From JBDTSW01 sp963758845 (GTDB taxonomy: Bacteria > Actinomycetota > Thermoleophilia > Solirubrobacterales > 70-9): DNA of 64,000 nucleotides. The notes below the pieces were generated by a model. It was not told the origin of the DNA, ran no database searches, and saw nothing but the letters and a program-made list of their open reading frames with translations. The DNA is taken from contig CAVWWX010000002.1 in NCBI GenBank assembly GCA_963758845.1, forward strand, positions 310,001 to 374,000, read 5' to 3'. The translations under genes were made by a program, and so were the position numbers. Shown here piece after piece: positions 26,456 to 34,066 of the stretch; position 1 is the stretch's first letter; every line of letters begins with the position of its first letter.

Positions 26456-27177
26456 TGGGCGGCCACCCCCGCCCGCGTCGCCTCCACGAACGAGCGCACG
26501 ACCGTGCTCCCCAGCTCCTCCTCGGTGTGCCAGATGACCCCCAGGCAGAAGGTGCGCTCGGGCAGCTCGATCGCCTCGACGACGTCGTCGCCGACCGCGC
26601 GCCCCGAGACCACGAGCCCTTCGCCGATCCGCCCCACGCCCTGGTGGTGGTGAGAGCGCACCGTGATCCGCTCGGCGCCCACCGCGCGCGCCGCCAGCGA
26701 GCCGGGCTCGAGCACGACCTCGTGGTCGGCGTAGACGCCCGGGGTGTGGAGGTGGGTCGCGGCGGTCGCCAGATGCTGGATCAAGTCGCCGCCCATGGCG
26801 ACGTTCAGGATCTCCATCCCGCGGCAGATGCCCAGCAGGGGCAGGTCGCGAGCGACCGCGGCATTGGCGAGCGCAAGCTCATACGCGTCGCGCTCGGGCC
26901 GGGTGTTGGTCGTGCGCTCGTCGGCGGCCGCGCCGTAGGCCCCGGGGTCGACGTCGGCGCCGCCGGCGATGATCAGGGCGTCCAGCAGGTCGAGGACCTC
27001 GTCGGGCGACTCGGTCAGCTCGGCGGTGGGCGGCAGCAGGATCGGCTGAGCGCCGGCGCTCGCCACCTCGCGTGAGTACGTGCGCGGGGAGAGATAGGCG
27101 TCGGCCTCCCAGGCCACCCAACGCGCCCGCTCCAGCGCGGCGCTGATCCCGACGATGGGCCGCCGGCTCACCGGCAC
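26452..27177 (-). CDS. puuD: Gamma-glutamyl-gamma-aminobutyrate hydrolase (PuuD-like)
   Basis: This is a class I amidotransferase-fold hydrolase of the peptidase C26 family. The nucleophile is in GICRGMEILNVAMGG, and the His-containing loop is VRSHHHQGVGR. IIAGGADVDPGAYG is the family N-terminal signature. It removes the gamma-glutamyl group at the end of the glutamylated amine route. It lies between the ligase and the dehydrogenase, overlapping the latter. Confidence 0.92.
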   Translation of the reverse strand: MPVSRRPIVGISAALERARWVAWEADAYLSPRTYSREVASAGAQPILLPPTAELTESPDEVLDLLDALIIAGGADVDPGAYGAAADERTTNTRPERDAYELALANAAVARDLPLLGICRGMEILNVAMGGDLIQHLATAATHLHTPGVYADHEVVLEPGSLAARAVGAERITVRSHHHQGVGRIGEGLVVSGRAVGDDVVEAIELPERTFCLGVIWHTEEELGSTVVRSFVEATRAGVAAQ

Positions 27178-27189
27178 CTCACCCGTGGC

Positions 27190-28518
27190 TCACAGCCGCT
27201 CGAACCCGCGGAAGCGCTCCCAGTCGGTGACCGACCCCTCGATCGCCTCGAGCTCGATCCTCGCCCTGTTCAGGTAGTGGTCCACGACCTCCTCCCCGAA
27301 CGCCTCCTTGGCCACGGAGCTGTCGGCGAACAGGTCGCGCGCCGCGTACATCGTGTGCGGGACGTGAGGCTTGTCGGCCTCGTAGGCGTTGCCCGCGAGC
27401 GGGTCCTCCAGCGCGAGCTCCTGGTCCACCCCGTGGAGGCCGGCGGCGATCATCGCCGCGAGCGCCAAGTAGGGATTGACGTCGGCCCCCGGCAGCCGGT
27501 TCTCGAGCCGCTTCGCCTGGCCGTGGCCGACGACGCGCATCGAGCAGGTGCGGTTGTCATCGCCCCAGGCGACCGCCGTCGGAGCGAACGAGCCCGGGAC
27601 GAAGCGCTTGTAGGAGTTGACCTGGGGCGCATAGAACAGGGTCATCTCCTGGAGGCACGCGAGCTGGCCGGCGAGGAAGTGCCGGAACGTCGTGTCGTCG
27701 TCGGCGAAGACGTTCTCGCCGCCCTCGTTCTGGAGCGAGCAGTGGATGTGGCACGAGTTCCCCTCGAGCTCGTTGAACTTCGCCATGTAGGTGATCGCGT
27801 AGCCCTCCTGCGAAGCGATCTCCTTGGCCCCGTTCTTGTAGATCACATGGTCGTCGCAGGCGGCGAGCGCCTCGTCGTAGTGGAAGTTGATCTCGTGCTG
27901 GCCGAAGTTGCACTCGCCCTTCGAGTTCTCGACCATCATGTCCGCGCCCATCATCGAGTTGCGGATGCGCCGGATCAGGGGCTCGACCCGCGCCGTGCCC
28001 AGCATCGAGTAGTCGACGTTGTAGAGGTTCACCGGCTCGAGGTCGCGGTAGGCCTTCTTCCAGGCCTCCTCGTAGGTGTCGTTGAACACGATGAACTCGA
28101 GCTCGGTGCCGGCGAAGGCCTTCCACCCCCGCTCCTCGAGCCTGGCGAGCTGCTTGCGCAGGATCTGCCGCGGCGAGGCGACCACATCCGAGCCGTCGTG
28201 CCAGCCGAGGTCGGCCATCAGCAGAACAGTGCCCTCGTGCCATGGGATCGCGCGCAGCGTGTCGAAGTCGGGGACCATCTCGAAGTCGCCGTAGCCGCGC
28301 GACCACGAGGACATCTCGTAGCCCTCGACGGTGTCCATATCGACGTCGACGGCCAGCAGGTAGTTGCATCCCTCCGCGCCGTGCTCGACCGTGTCGTTCA
28401 GGAAGTGGTCGGCGGTGAGCCGCTTGCCCTGCAGGCGTCCTTCCATGTCCGCGATGACGAGCAGGACCGTGTCCACCTCGCCCTTTTCAACAGCCTTCTT
28501 CAGCTCGTCCAGAGTCAT
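27190..28518 (-). CDS. Glutamine synthetase-like gamma-glutamyl-amine ligase
   Basis: This 442-residue protein has the GS catalytic fold but not the GlnA consensus. The Glu metal site is GTELEFIVF. The usual NGSGMH loop is replaced by LEGNSCHIHCSL. The C-terminal arginine motif is ENRLPGADVNPYLALAAMIAAGLHG. This is the PuuA/GlnA3/GlnA4 group that ligates glutamate to polyamines, ethanolamine or similar amines with ATP. It is the first gene of the minus-strand set and is read divergently from the FAD oxidoreductase across a shared palindromic site at 28540. Amine specificity (putrescine, ethanolamine or other) is undetermined. Confidence 0.88.
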   Translation of the reverse strand: MTLDELKKAVEKGEVDTVLLVIADMEGRLQGKRLTADHFLNDTVEHGAEGCNYLLAVDVDMDTVEGYEMSSWSRGYGDFEMVPDFDTLRAIPWHEGTVLLMADLGWHDGSDVVASPRQILRKQLARLEERGWKAFAGTELEFIVFNDTYEEAWKKAYRDLEPVNLYNVDYSMLGTARVEPLIRRIRNSMMGADMMVENSKGECNFGQHEINFHYDEALAACDDHVIYKNGAKEIASQEGYAITYMAKFNELEGNSCHIHCSLQNEGGENVFADDDTTFRHFLAGQLACLQEMTLFYAPQVNSYKRFVPGSFAPTAVAWGDDNRTCSMRVVGHGQAKRLENRLPGADVNPYLALAAMIAAGLHGVDQELALEDPLAGNAYEADKPHVPHTMYAARDLFADSSVAKEAFGEEVVDHYLNRARIELEAIEGSVTDWERFRGFERL

Positions 28519-28539
28519 GGCTAAGTAGATCCTCTCCTC

Positions 28540-28562
28540 AAAGGTTCGATGAGCCGACCTTT
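28540..28562. promoter_or_regulatory. Palindromic operator AAAGGT-N11-ACCTTT
   Basis: A perfect 6-base inverted repeat lies in the divergent promoter between the glutamine-synthetase-like gene and the FAD oxidoreductase. The same 23-base element (16 of 23 identical) occurs at 33071 between the APC permease and the choline-kinase-like gene. The FadR-type regulator at 36646 is the obvious candidate ligand. Confidence 0.7.
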
Positions 28563-28601
28563 ACTGGCGGCAGCCTATCCCGGAGCGATAGCTTGTCAAG
28601 C

Positions 28602-29753
28602 GTGAGCGCCCCTTCCGGCCCAGAGTTTCAGGTTGCGGTGATCGGCGGCGGCGTGGTCGGTGGCGCCGTGACGCACGCGCTGACCAGGCGAGGGGTGGCC
28701 GTGGTGATGCTCGAGGCCCAGGCCGAGCTGGCCACGGGGGCGAGCGGCACCAACTCGGGGATCCTTCACACCGGCTTCGACTCGAAGATGGGCGAGCTCG
28801 AGACCAAGCTGATCCTCCGCTCGGCCGCGCTTCGCGACCAGGCGCTCTCAGAGCTCCAGGTGCCGGTGATGCGCTGCGGCGCCGTGGTCGAGCCGAAGGA
28901 CTCAGGCGAGAAGGAGACCATCCGCGCCATGGCCGCGGCGGCCGAGCGGAACGGGGTCGAGGTGAGCGTCTCCGACGAGGGGGCCCTCGAGGTCCCCGGC
29001 GAGTCGGTCACCGACCCCGTCGCCTACACGAACGCCCTGGCGGCGGCGGCCGAGGCGGGCGGCGCCGAGATCCGCCGGGACACCGCGGCCGAGGCGATCG
29101 AGGCGTCCGGCGACGTCCTCCGGCTCGCGACCGCCGGCGGCTCCGTCACAGCCGCGGCCGTCGTGAACTGCGCCGGCCTGCGCGCCGACGAGGTCGCCCG
29201 CATGGCTGGGGACGAAAGCTTCGACGTCTATCCGCGGAAGGGGGAGTTCTTCGTGTTCGATCCACCCGGGGGCGAGCAGCTCGAGCGGATCCTGCTGCCG
29301 GTCCCAACCGAGCGCACCAAGGGGGTGTTGGTGTTCCCCACGCTCGACGGCAAGGTGACCGCCGGCCCGACCGCGATCGACGGCATCGACAAGGACGACT
29401 GGTCGGTGCGGCCCGAGGCCTGGACCGAAGTGATGGCGAAGGTCGTGCGCGCCCACCCCCCACTGGAGGGCGCCGAGCCGATCGCCAGCTACGCGGGGCT
29501 GCGGCCCGCCGGGCGCGGCGTGAACTACGTGATCGGCCCCTCGGCCGGCCTCCCCGCGCTGATCAACGTCGCCGCGATCCGCTCGACCGGCCTCTCGGCG
29601 TCGCTCGGGATCGGGGCGCACGTGGCCGACCTCCTCGCCGAGGCTGGCATCGAGCTCGGACCCGAGCGGGAGCTCCGTGCCGATCCCCCTGACCCCGAGC
29701 GCGAGCCGTGGTGGCGGCGCGCGTCGCATCGATCCGAGGTGGGTGTGAGATGA
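28602..29753 (+). CDS. FAD-dependent oxidoreductase, GlpD/LhgO-like
   Basis: This DAO-superfamily flavoprotein has a Rossmann start VAVIGGGVVGGAVTHAL, then GASGTNSGILHTGF (the residue pattern of glycerol-3-phosphate dehydrogenase and L-2-hydroxyglutarate oxidase), and a C-terminal FAD-binding AAIRSTGLSASLGIGAHVADLL. I chose the GTG at 28602, though a TTG at 28593 is in frame. The following glycerol kinase gene argues for oxidation of glycerol-3-phosphate. LhgO-type activity remains possible. Confidence 0.82.
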   Translation: MSAPSGPEFQVAVIGGGVVGGAVTHALTRRGVAVVMLEAQAELATGASGTNSGILHTGFDSKMGELETKLILRSAALRDQALSELQVPVMRCGAVVEPKDSGEKETIRAMAAAAERNGVEVSVSDEGALEVPGESVTDPVAYTNALAAAAEAGGAEIRRDTAAEAIEASGDVLRLATAGGSVTAAAVVNCAGLRADEVARMAGDESFDVYPRKGEFFVFDPPGGEQLERILLPVPTERTKGVLVFPTLDGKVTAGPTAIDGIDKDDWSVRPEAWTEVMAKVVRAHPPLEGAEPIASYAGLRPAGRGVNYVIGPSAGLPALINVAAIRSTGLSASLGIGAHVADLLAEAGIELGPERELRADPPDPEREPWWRRASHRSEVGVR

Positions 29754-29798
29754 GGTGCTTTAGCACCGAGACTGGCGTGTCCGGCGGCGAAGCCGCCG
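29754..29798 (+). terminator. Tandem hairpins between FAD oxidoreductase and glycerol kinase
   Basis: GGTGC-TTTA-GCACC starts right after the upstream stop codon. CGGCGGC-GAA-GCCGCCG lies at 29782-29798, ending 11 bases before the kinase ATG. They could attenuate or process the transcript and lower kinase expression relative to the oxidoreductase, or act as a partial terminator. Confidence 0.5.
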
Positions 29799-29808
29799 CA
29801 GGTGATTC

Positions 29809-31298
29809 ATGAGCGGGCGCTACATCCTGGGTCTCGACGAGGGAACCACCGGCGTCAAGGCGGCGCTGTTCGACGAGGAGCTGAAGCCGGCCGGCGAGGC
29901 CAGGCGCGACAAGGTGAACACCCACCCCCGTAGCGGCTGGGTCGAGCAGGACGGCAACGAGGTCCTGGCCGTCGTCGTCGAGGCGATCGGCGAGCTCCTG
30001 GCCGACCCGCCGGGCGAGATCGTCGCCTGCGGGATCGACCACCAGGGCGAGTCGGTGCTGGCGTGGGACGCCGAGACGCGGCGAGCCGCTGAGCCCGATC
30101 GTCGTCTGGCAGGACAAGCGCTCGCAGGAGATCCTCGACGAGCTGGCCGACCACGAGGACGAGGTCAAGGAGGCGAGCGGCCTGCCGTTCGATCCGTACT
30201 TCTCCGCGGCGAAGTTGGCCTGGCTGCTGAAGCACGACAAGGACGTCCAGAAGGCGGGCGACGCGGGTCGCCTGCGGATGGGCACCGTCGACTCGTTCCT
30301 GTGCGACCGCCTCGGCGCCGGCTTCGCCACCGACCCCTCCACCGCGTCACGCACTCAGCTCCAGCGGATCGACAGGGCCGGCTGGGACGAGGCGCTCTGC
30401 CAGCAGTTCGGCGTCCCGATGGACGTCCTCCCCGAGATCCGCGACACGACCGGCGACCTGGGCGTGCTGAGCCACCCCGACTGGCCCACCGACCTGCGCC
30501 TGTGCGGGCAGACGGTCGACCAGCAGGCGGCGCTGGCCGGCGCCGGCGCCGTCGTGCCGGGCCGGGTCAAGGCCACCTACGGCACCGGGGTCTTCGTGCT
30601 GGCCCACGTCGGCACCGACGTGCCGAAGCCGGCGGGTGGCCTGCTGCCCACGATCGCCTGGCGGATCGACGGCCGCATGGAGTACGCCCTCGACGGCGGC
30701 GTGTTCGCCGCCGGGGCGATGCTCGAGTGGCTTTGCAAGGAGCTAAGGCGTGGCCGAGACACCGGCGAAGCTGGGCGAGCTGGCCCGCGAGGCCGACGCT
30801 TCGGGCCACGCCCGGGTGCTGCCCGGCCTGGCCGGGATCGGCGCGCCGTGGTGGCGGCCGAACGCCCAGGCGGTGATCTCCGGGCATCGACGGCGGTACG
30901 ACCCGCGCGATGGTGGCGCGGGCCGCGCTCGAGGGGATCACCTGGCGCGTGGCCGACGTCGTCGCCGCGATCCGCGAGACGAGCCCGGTCGAGAGCCTGC
31001 GGGTCGACGGCGGGCTGACCAACGAGCCGTTGGTCCTCCAGCTTCAGGCCGACGCGATCGGCGCACCGGTCGAGGCGGCCGGCGCGGACGCCACCGTCCT
31101 CGGCGCGGCCGCCCTTGCCGCGGTGGGCTCGGGCCTGATCGGCTCGCTCGAGGAGGCCGCCGAGCTGCTGCCGGTCGACCGCCGCGTCGAGCCGCAGCGC
31201 GACGACGCCTGGCGCGACGAGCAGCACGAGCGCTGGCAGGCGTTCGTGGCGGCGACCGAGCCGCTCGACCGCGCCTCAGCCCAAAGGGTGCCAACTAA
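29809..31298 (+). CDS. glpK: Glycerol kinase-like FGGY kinase (three frameshifts)
   Basis: The product resembles GlpK: LGLDEGTTGVKAALFD (phosphate loop), GWVEQDGNEVL, CGIDHQGESVLAWD, IVVWQDKRSQEI, DPYFSAAKLAWLL, VKATYGTGVFVL, GIGAPWWRPNAQAVISG, and LRVDGGLTNEPLVLQLQADAIG. These pieces occupy three frames in turn. Single extra bases at about 30076-30081, 30742-30748 and 30882-30885 (each +1) account for all breaks. The C-terminus is uncertain: the last frame stays open to 31455, into a convergent gene. I end it near the palindromic repeat. Glycerol kinase beside a GlpD-like oxidase is a standard pair. Confidence 0.82.
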
Positions 31299-31321
31299 AG
31301 GGTGCCTGACCCCTTTAGGGG
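31284..31321. repeat. REP-like palindrome TAAAGGG...CCCTTTA
   Basis: CTAAAGGGTGCCTGACCCCTTTAG forms a nearly symmetrical hairpin and is preceded by a partial copy (AAAGGGTGCCAACT). It is related to the elements at 4384-4434 (core GG-TCTGACCC versus GGTGCCTGACCCC). It lies at the 3' end of the glycerol kinase gene, where REP-like elements commonly sit. Confidence 0.6.
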
Positions 31322-31329
31322 TAGCGAAA

Positions 31330-31358
31330 GCCCGCCGCCGGTCCCCACAGCGGCGGGC
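31330..31358. terminator. Hairpin between glycerol kinase and APC permease
   Basis: A 9-base perfect stem GCCCGCCGC / GCGGCGGGC with an 11-base loop lies between convergent genes. Confidence 0.7.
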
Positions 31359-31375
31359 GATCGTTGTCCCCAGCT

Positions 31376-33031
31376 TTATGCGGGCGGCGTCCCGCCGCCG
31401 CCGCCGGCGACGCCGCCGCCGGACGACGAGGTGTCCGCGGGCTTCTCCTCGGTGATACCCATGCCCTCGTCGAACTCGATCTGGCGGATCGGGCCCTGAT
31501 AGCGCTTGTTCATGCCAAGCACCCATGCGAGACCCGCGCCGAGGAAGACCAGCGCGACGACCAGAGGTGTGTAGTTCAAGAAGCTCCAGTCGAAGTCGGA
31601 CTCCCACGGGACGCCGTTGCTGTACGCGGGTAGGCAGAGAATGACGAGCATCACGACAACGAAGACCACCGCGATCGCGTTGATCCATTTGTATCGGGGA
31701 CCCAGCGTCCAAGAGCGGGGCTCGAACGAATCCCCCGCCCGCCAGCGCAGGTAGACCGGTATCACGTAGGCGATGTAGAGCCCAATCGTGCCGATTGCGG
31801 TCACGGCGAAGAAGGCGACCGGCGGAACGAAGGTCTCAGACGCGAACAAGGCCGGGAGCACGATCAGGAAGGCGAGCGCGCAGCTGCCGAGGACGGCCAT
31901 CGCGGGCACGCCCGTCGCGCTCACGCGGCTCCACAGCCGGTGGCCCGGCGTGGCCCTGTCACGCGAGAACGCGAAGAACGTACGCGAGCAACTGGTCACG
32001 CACGCCATTCCGCAGAAGAACTGGCCGATGCAGGCGATCACGAGGATCGCCTCCGCCCAGTTCTGGTTCATGTCGGCGGAGGTGAACACGGTAATCACGC
32101 TGCCGAAGCCCTCGTTAACGGCATCGACGTTGGTGGCCGCGAAAAGGAACGCGAGCAGCAAGAGCCACCCGATCACGGCCGAGGAGGCGACCGATTGCCA
32201 GATGCCCTTAGCCGCCGCTTGCTCGGCGCCCACCGTCTCCTCGGCAACGTGCGCCGAGGCGTCGTACCCGGTCTCGGTGTACATCGTCAGCAGGAAGCCC
32301 ACCGGAAGCACGAGGACCCAATACAAGAGGCTGTCAGTTGCGCCATCGGCGAACCCGGAGTTATTGATCTGACCCGTGAAGACGAAGTCGGCACTCTGGT
32401 GAGAATCGGGGACGATGATCAGGATCCCGAGAATGATCGCGGCCCCGGCCACGTGCCACCAGACCGAGATGCTGGTGAACAAAGCGATCAATCGGTGGGA
32501 GAAGATGTTGATCATCGCGTGCAAGGCGAGGATCACCGCGAACAGCCAGAAGATCTCCGAAATGATGTGTTGGTCGTCCCCGAAGTTGATGAAGCCGAAG
32601 TCCCACCCCCAGAGACCGAACAGCTGGGTCGCGAAGAACGCGAGCACATAGTCGACCGAGGCAACGATCCCGATCAGGCCCAGGACGTTGAACCAGCCTG
32701 TGAACCACGACCAACCGGGGCCGCCCAGCTTGTGGGCCCACCAGTAGGGGCCACCCGCAGTCGGGAAGGCTGACGCGATCTCGGACATGCTGACTGCGAC
32801 CGCGAGGATGATCAGGCAGATCACCGGCCAGCCGATTGAGATCGCGATCGGCCCACCGTTGTTCCAGCCGATGTAGAAGAGGGTGAAGCAGCCGGCGAGG
32901 ACCGAGATGATCGAGAACGAGATCGCGAAGTTGGTGAACTTGTTCCAACCTCGGTCGAGCTCCTGCTCGTAGCCGAGCTCCGCAAGCCTCTGCTCGTCGC
33001 TGCTCAGCTGCTTGCCGGGGGAACCTTCCAT
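31376..33031 (-). CDS. APC-superfamily amino acid/amine permease
   Basis: This 551-residue protein has twelve predicted membrane helices. The APC signature sits at the start (WNKFTNFAISFSIISVLAGCFTLFYIGWNNGGP), and SEIASAFPTAGGPYWWAHKLGGPGWSWFTGWFNVLG matches the GABA/choline/polyamine permease group (TIGR00907-like). It ends in a Gly/Ser/Pro tail. It is divergent from the choline-kinase-like gene across an operator shared with the catabolic genes, so it most likely imports their amine substrate. Its base composition is slightly less GC-rich than its neighbours. Confidence 0.9.
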   Translation of the reverse strand: MEGSPGKQLSSDEQRLAELGYEQELDRGWNKFTNFAISFSIISVLAGCFTLFYIGWNNGGPIAISIGWPVICLIILAVAVSMSEIASAFPTAGGPYWWAHKLGGPGWSWFTGWFNVLGLIGIVASVDYVLAFFATQLFGLWGWDFGFINFGDDQHIISEIFWLFAVILALHAMINIFSHRLIALFTSISVWWHVAGAAIILGILIIVPDSHQSADFVFTGQINNSGFADGATDSLLYWVLVLPVGFLLTMYTETGYDASAHVAEETVGAEQAAAKGIWQSVASSAVIGWLLLLAFLFAATNVDAVNEGFGSVITVFTSADMNQNWAEAILVIACIGQFFCGMACVTSCSRTFFAFSRDRATPGHRLWSRVSATGVPAMAVLGSCALAFLIVLPALFASETFVPPVAFFAVTAIGTIGLYIAYVIPVYLRWRAGDSFEPRSWTLGPRYKWINAIAVVFVVVMLVILCLPAYSNGVPWESDFDWSFLNYTPLVVALVFLGAGLAWVLGMNKRYQGPIRQIEFDEGMGITEEKPADTSSSGGGVAGGGGGTPPA

Positions 33032-33070
33032 GCGCTCTCCTCTCCCTTGGCCGACGGTCGCGCCATGTGA

Positions 33071-33093
33071 AAAGGTACGTCCGACCGACCTAT
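33071..33093. promoter_or_regulatory. Second copy of the AAAGGT-N11-ACCTAT operator
   Basis: The arms and the inner CG and CCG are shared with the site at 28540 (16 of 23 bases). It lies in the 60-base divergent gap between the APC permease and the choline-kinase-like gene and overlaps the first possible start codon of the latter. Confidence 0.7.
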
Positions 33094-34066
33094 GAACGAC
33101 GCAACCCTAAGCGGAATGACGGACGAGAGTCAAGGCCCCCGAGACGATCTGGGAAAAATCGTGGATTCGGTGGCCCCCAAATTGGGACAACTCGTAGAAG
33201 GGCCCGACCCGCTCGAGGGTGGCATCACCAACCGCAATTACCGGGCGCGGATGGGCTCCACCGACTACGTGATCCGCGTCCCCGGCAAGGACACCTCGCT
33301 GTTGGAGATCGACCGCCGCTGCGAGGTCGCGGCCAACAGCAGAGCCGCGCGCCTCGGCGTCGCGCCTCCGGTGGCGGCCGCGCTCGAGGACCCGGCGGCG
33401 ATCGTCACCGAGTTCGTGGTCGGCGTGGGGCTGAGCCCGGAGGAGCTGCGCGACCCGCCGATGCTGGAGCAGATCGCGTCGGCGCTGCGGCGGATCCACG
33501 ACGACGGCGAGTCCCCCTCTCCCTGCAACGACTTCGATTCGTTCCGGTTGGTCGAGACCTACGAGCAGACCGCCCGCGAGCGCGGCGCCGAGATCCCGGA
33601 CGCCTTCGAGGAGGCGCGGGCCACGGCCGCGCGGATCGAGGAGGCCCTCACCGGGCCCGAGCACGAGCCTGTGCCCTGCCACAACGACCTCCTGGCCGCC
33701 AACTTCATCCGCAGCGAGGATGGCCGGGTCTTGATCGTCGACTGGGAGTACGCGGGCATGGGCGATCGCTACTTCGACCTCGCGAACTTCGCCGTCAACA
33801 ACGAGCTCGACGCCTCCGACGAGCGCGAGCTACTCCACCACTACTTCGAGCAGACGCCCAGCGACCGCCAGCTCGCGTCGCTGGCGCTGATGAAGTTCAT
33901 GAGCGACTTCCGCGAGGCGATGTGGGGCGTCGTCCAGAGCGCTGTCTCGGAAATCGACTTCGATTTCAAGGACTACGGCAGCACCCATTTCGAGCGCATG
34001 GGCAAGACCGCCGCCGCCCCGACGTTCGAGACCGCCCTCGAGGAGGCCCGTGGCCCTTCGGCGTGA
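33092..34066 (+). CDS. Choline/ethanolamine kinase-like phosphotransferase
   Basis: This 324-residue APH/choline-kinase-fold protein contains GGITNRNYRAR (nucleotide loop), Brenner's motif PCHNDLLAANFI, and the metal Asp in LIVDWEYAGMGDRYFDLANF. These are the features of LicA/choline kinase. It would phosphorylate choline, ethanolamine or a related amino alcohol. The ATG at 33092 overlaps the palindromic operator. An ATG at 33116 is a plausible alternative. Its end overlaps the start of the FAD-GcvT gene by 17 bases. Confidence 0.85.
   Translation: MNDATLSGMTDESQGPRDDLGKIVDSVAPKLGQLVEGPDPLEGGITNRNYRARMGSTDYVIRVPGKDTSLLEIDRRCEVAANSRAARLGVAPPVAAALEDPAAIVTEFVVGVGLSPEELRDPPMLEQIASALRRIHDDGESPSPCNDFDSFRLVETYEQTARERGAEIPDAFEEARATAARIEEALTGPEHEPVPCHNDLLAANFIRSEDGRVLIVDWEYAGMGDRYFDLANFAVNNELDASDERELLHHYFEQTPSDRQLASLALMKFMSDFREAMWGVVQSAVSEIDFDFKDYGSTHFERMGKTAAAPTFETALEEARGPSA

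Noticed and set aside
24791..26653. 620-codon plus-strand frame opposite the SDR, aldehyde dehydrogenase and hydrolase genes
   Set aside because: It mirrors conserved catalytic regions on the other strand and has no recognisable motif or ribosome-binding site.
30742..30748. Programmed +1 frameshift at CTA AGG C in glycerol kinase, resembling the yeast Ty1 site
   Set aside because: The other +1 breaks share no slippery codon, and four -1 breaks also occur. Sequence error explains all of them more simply.
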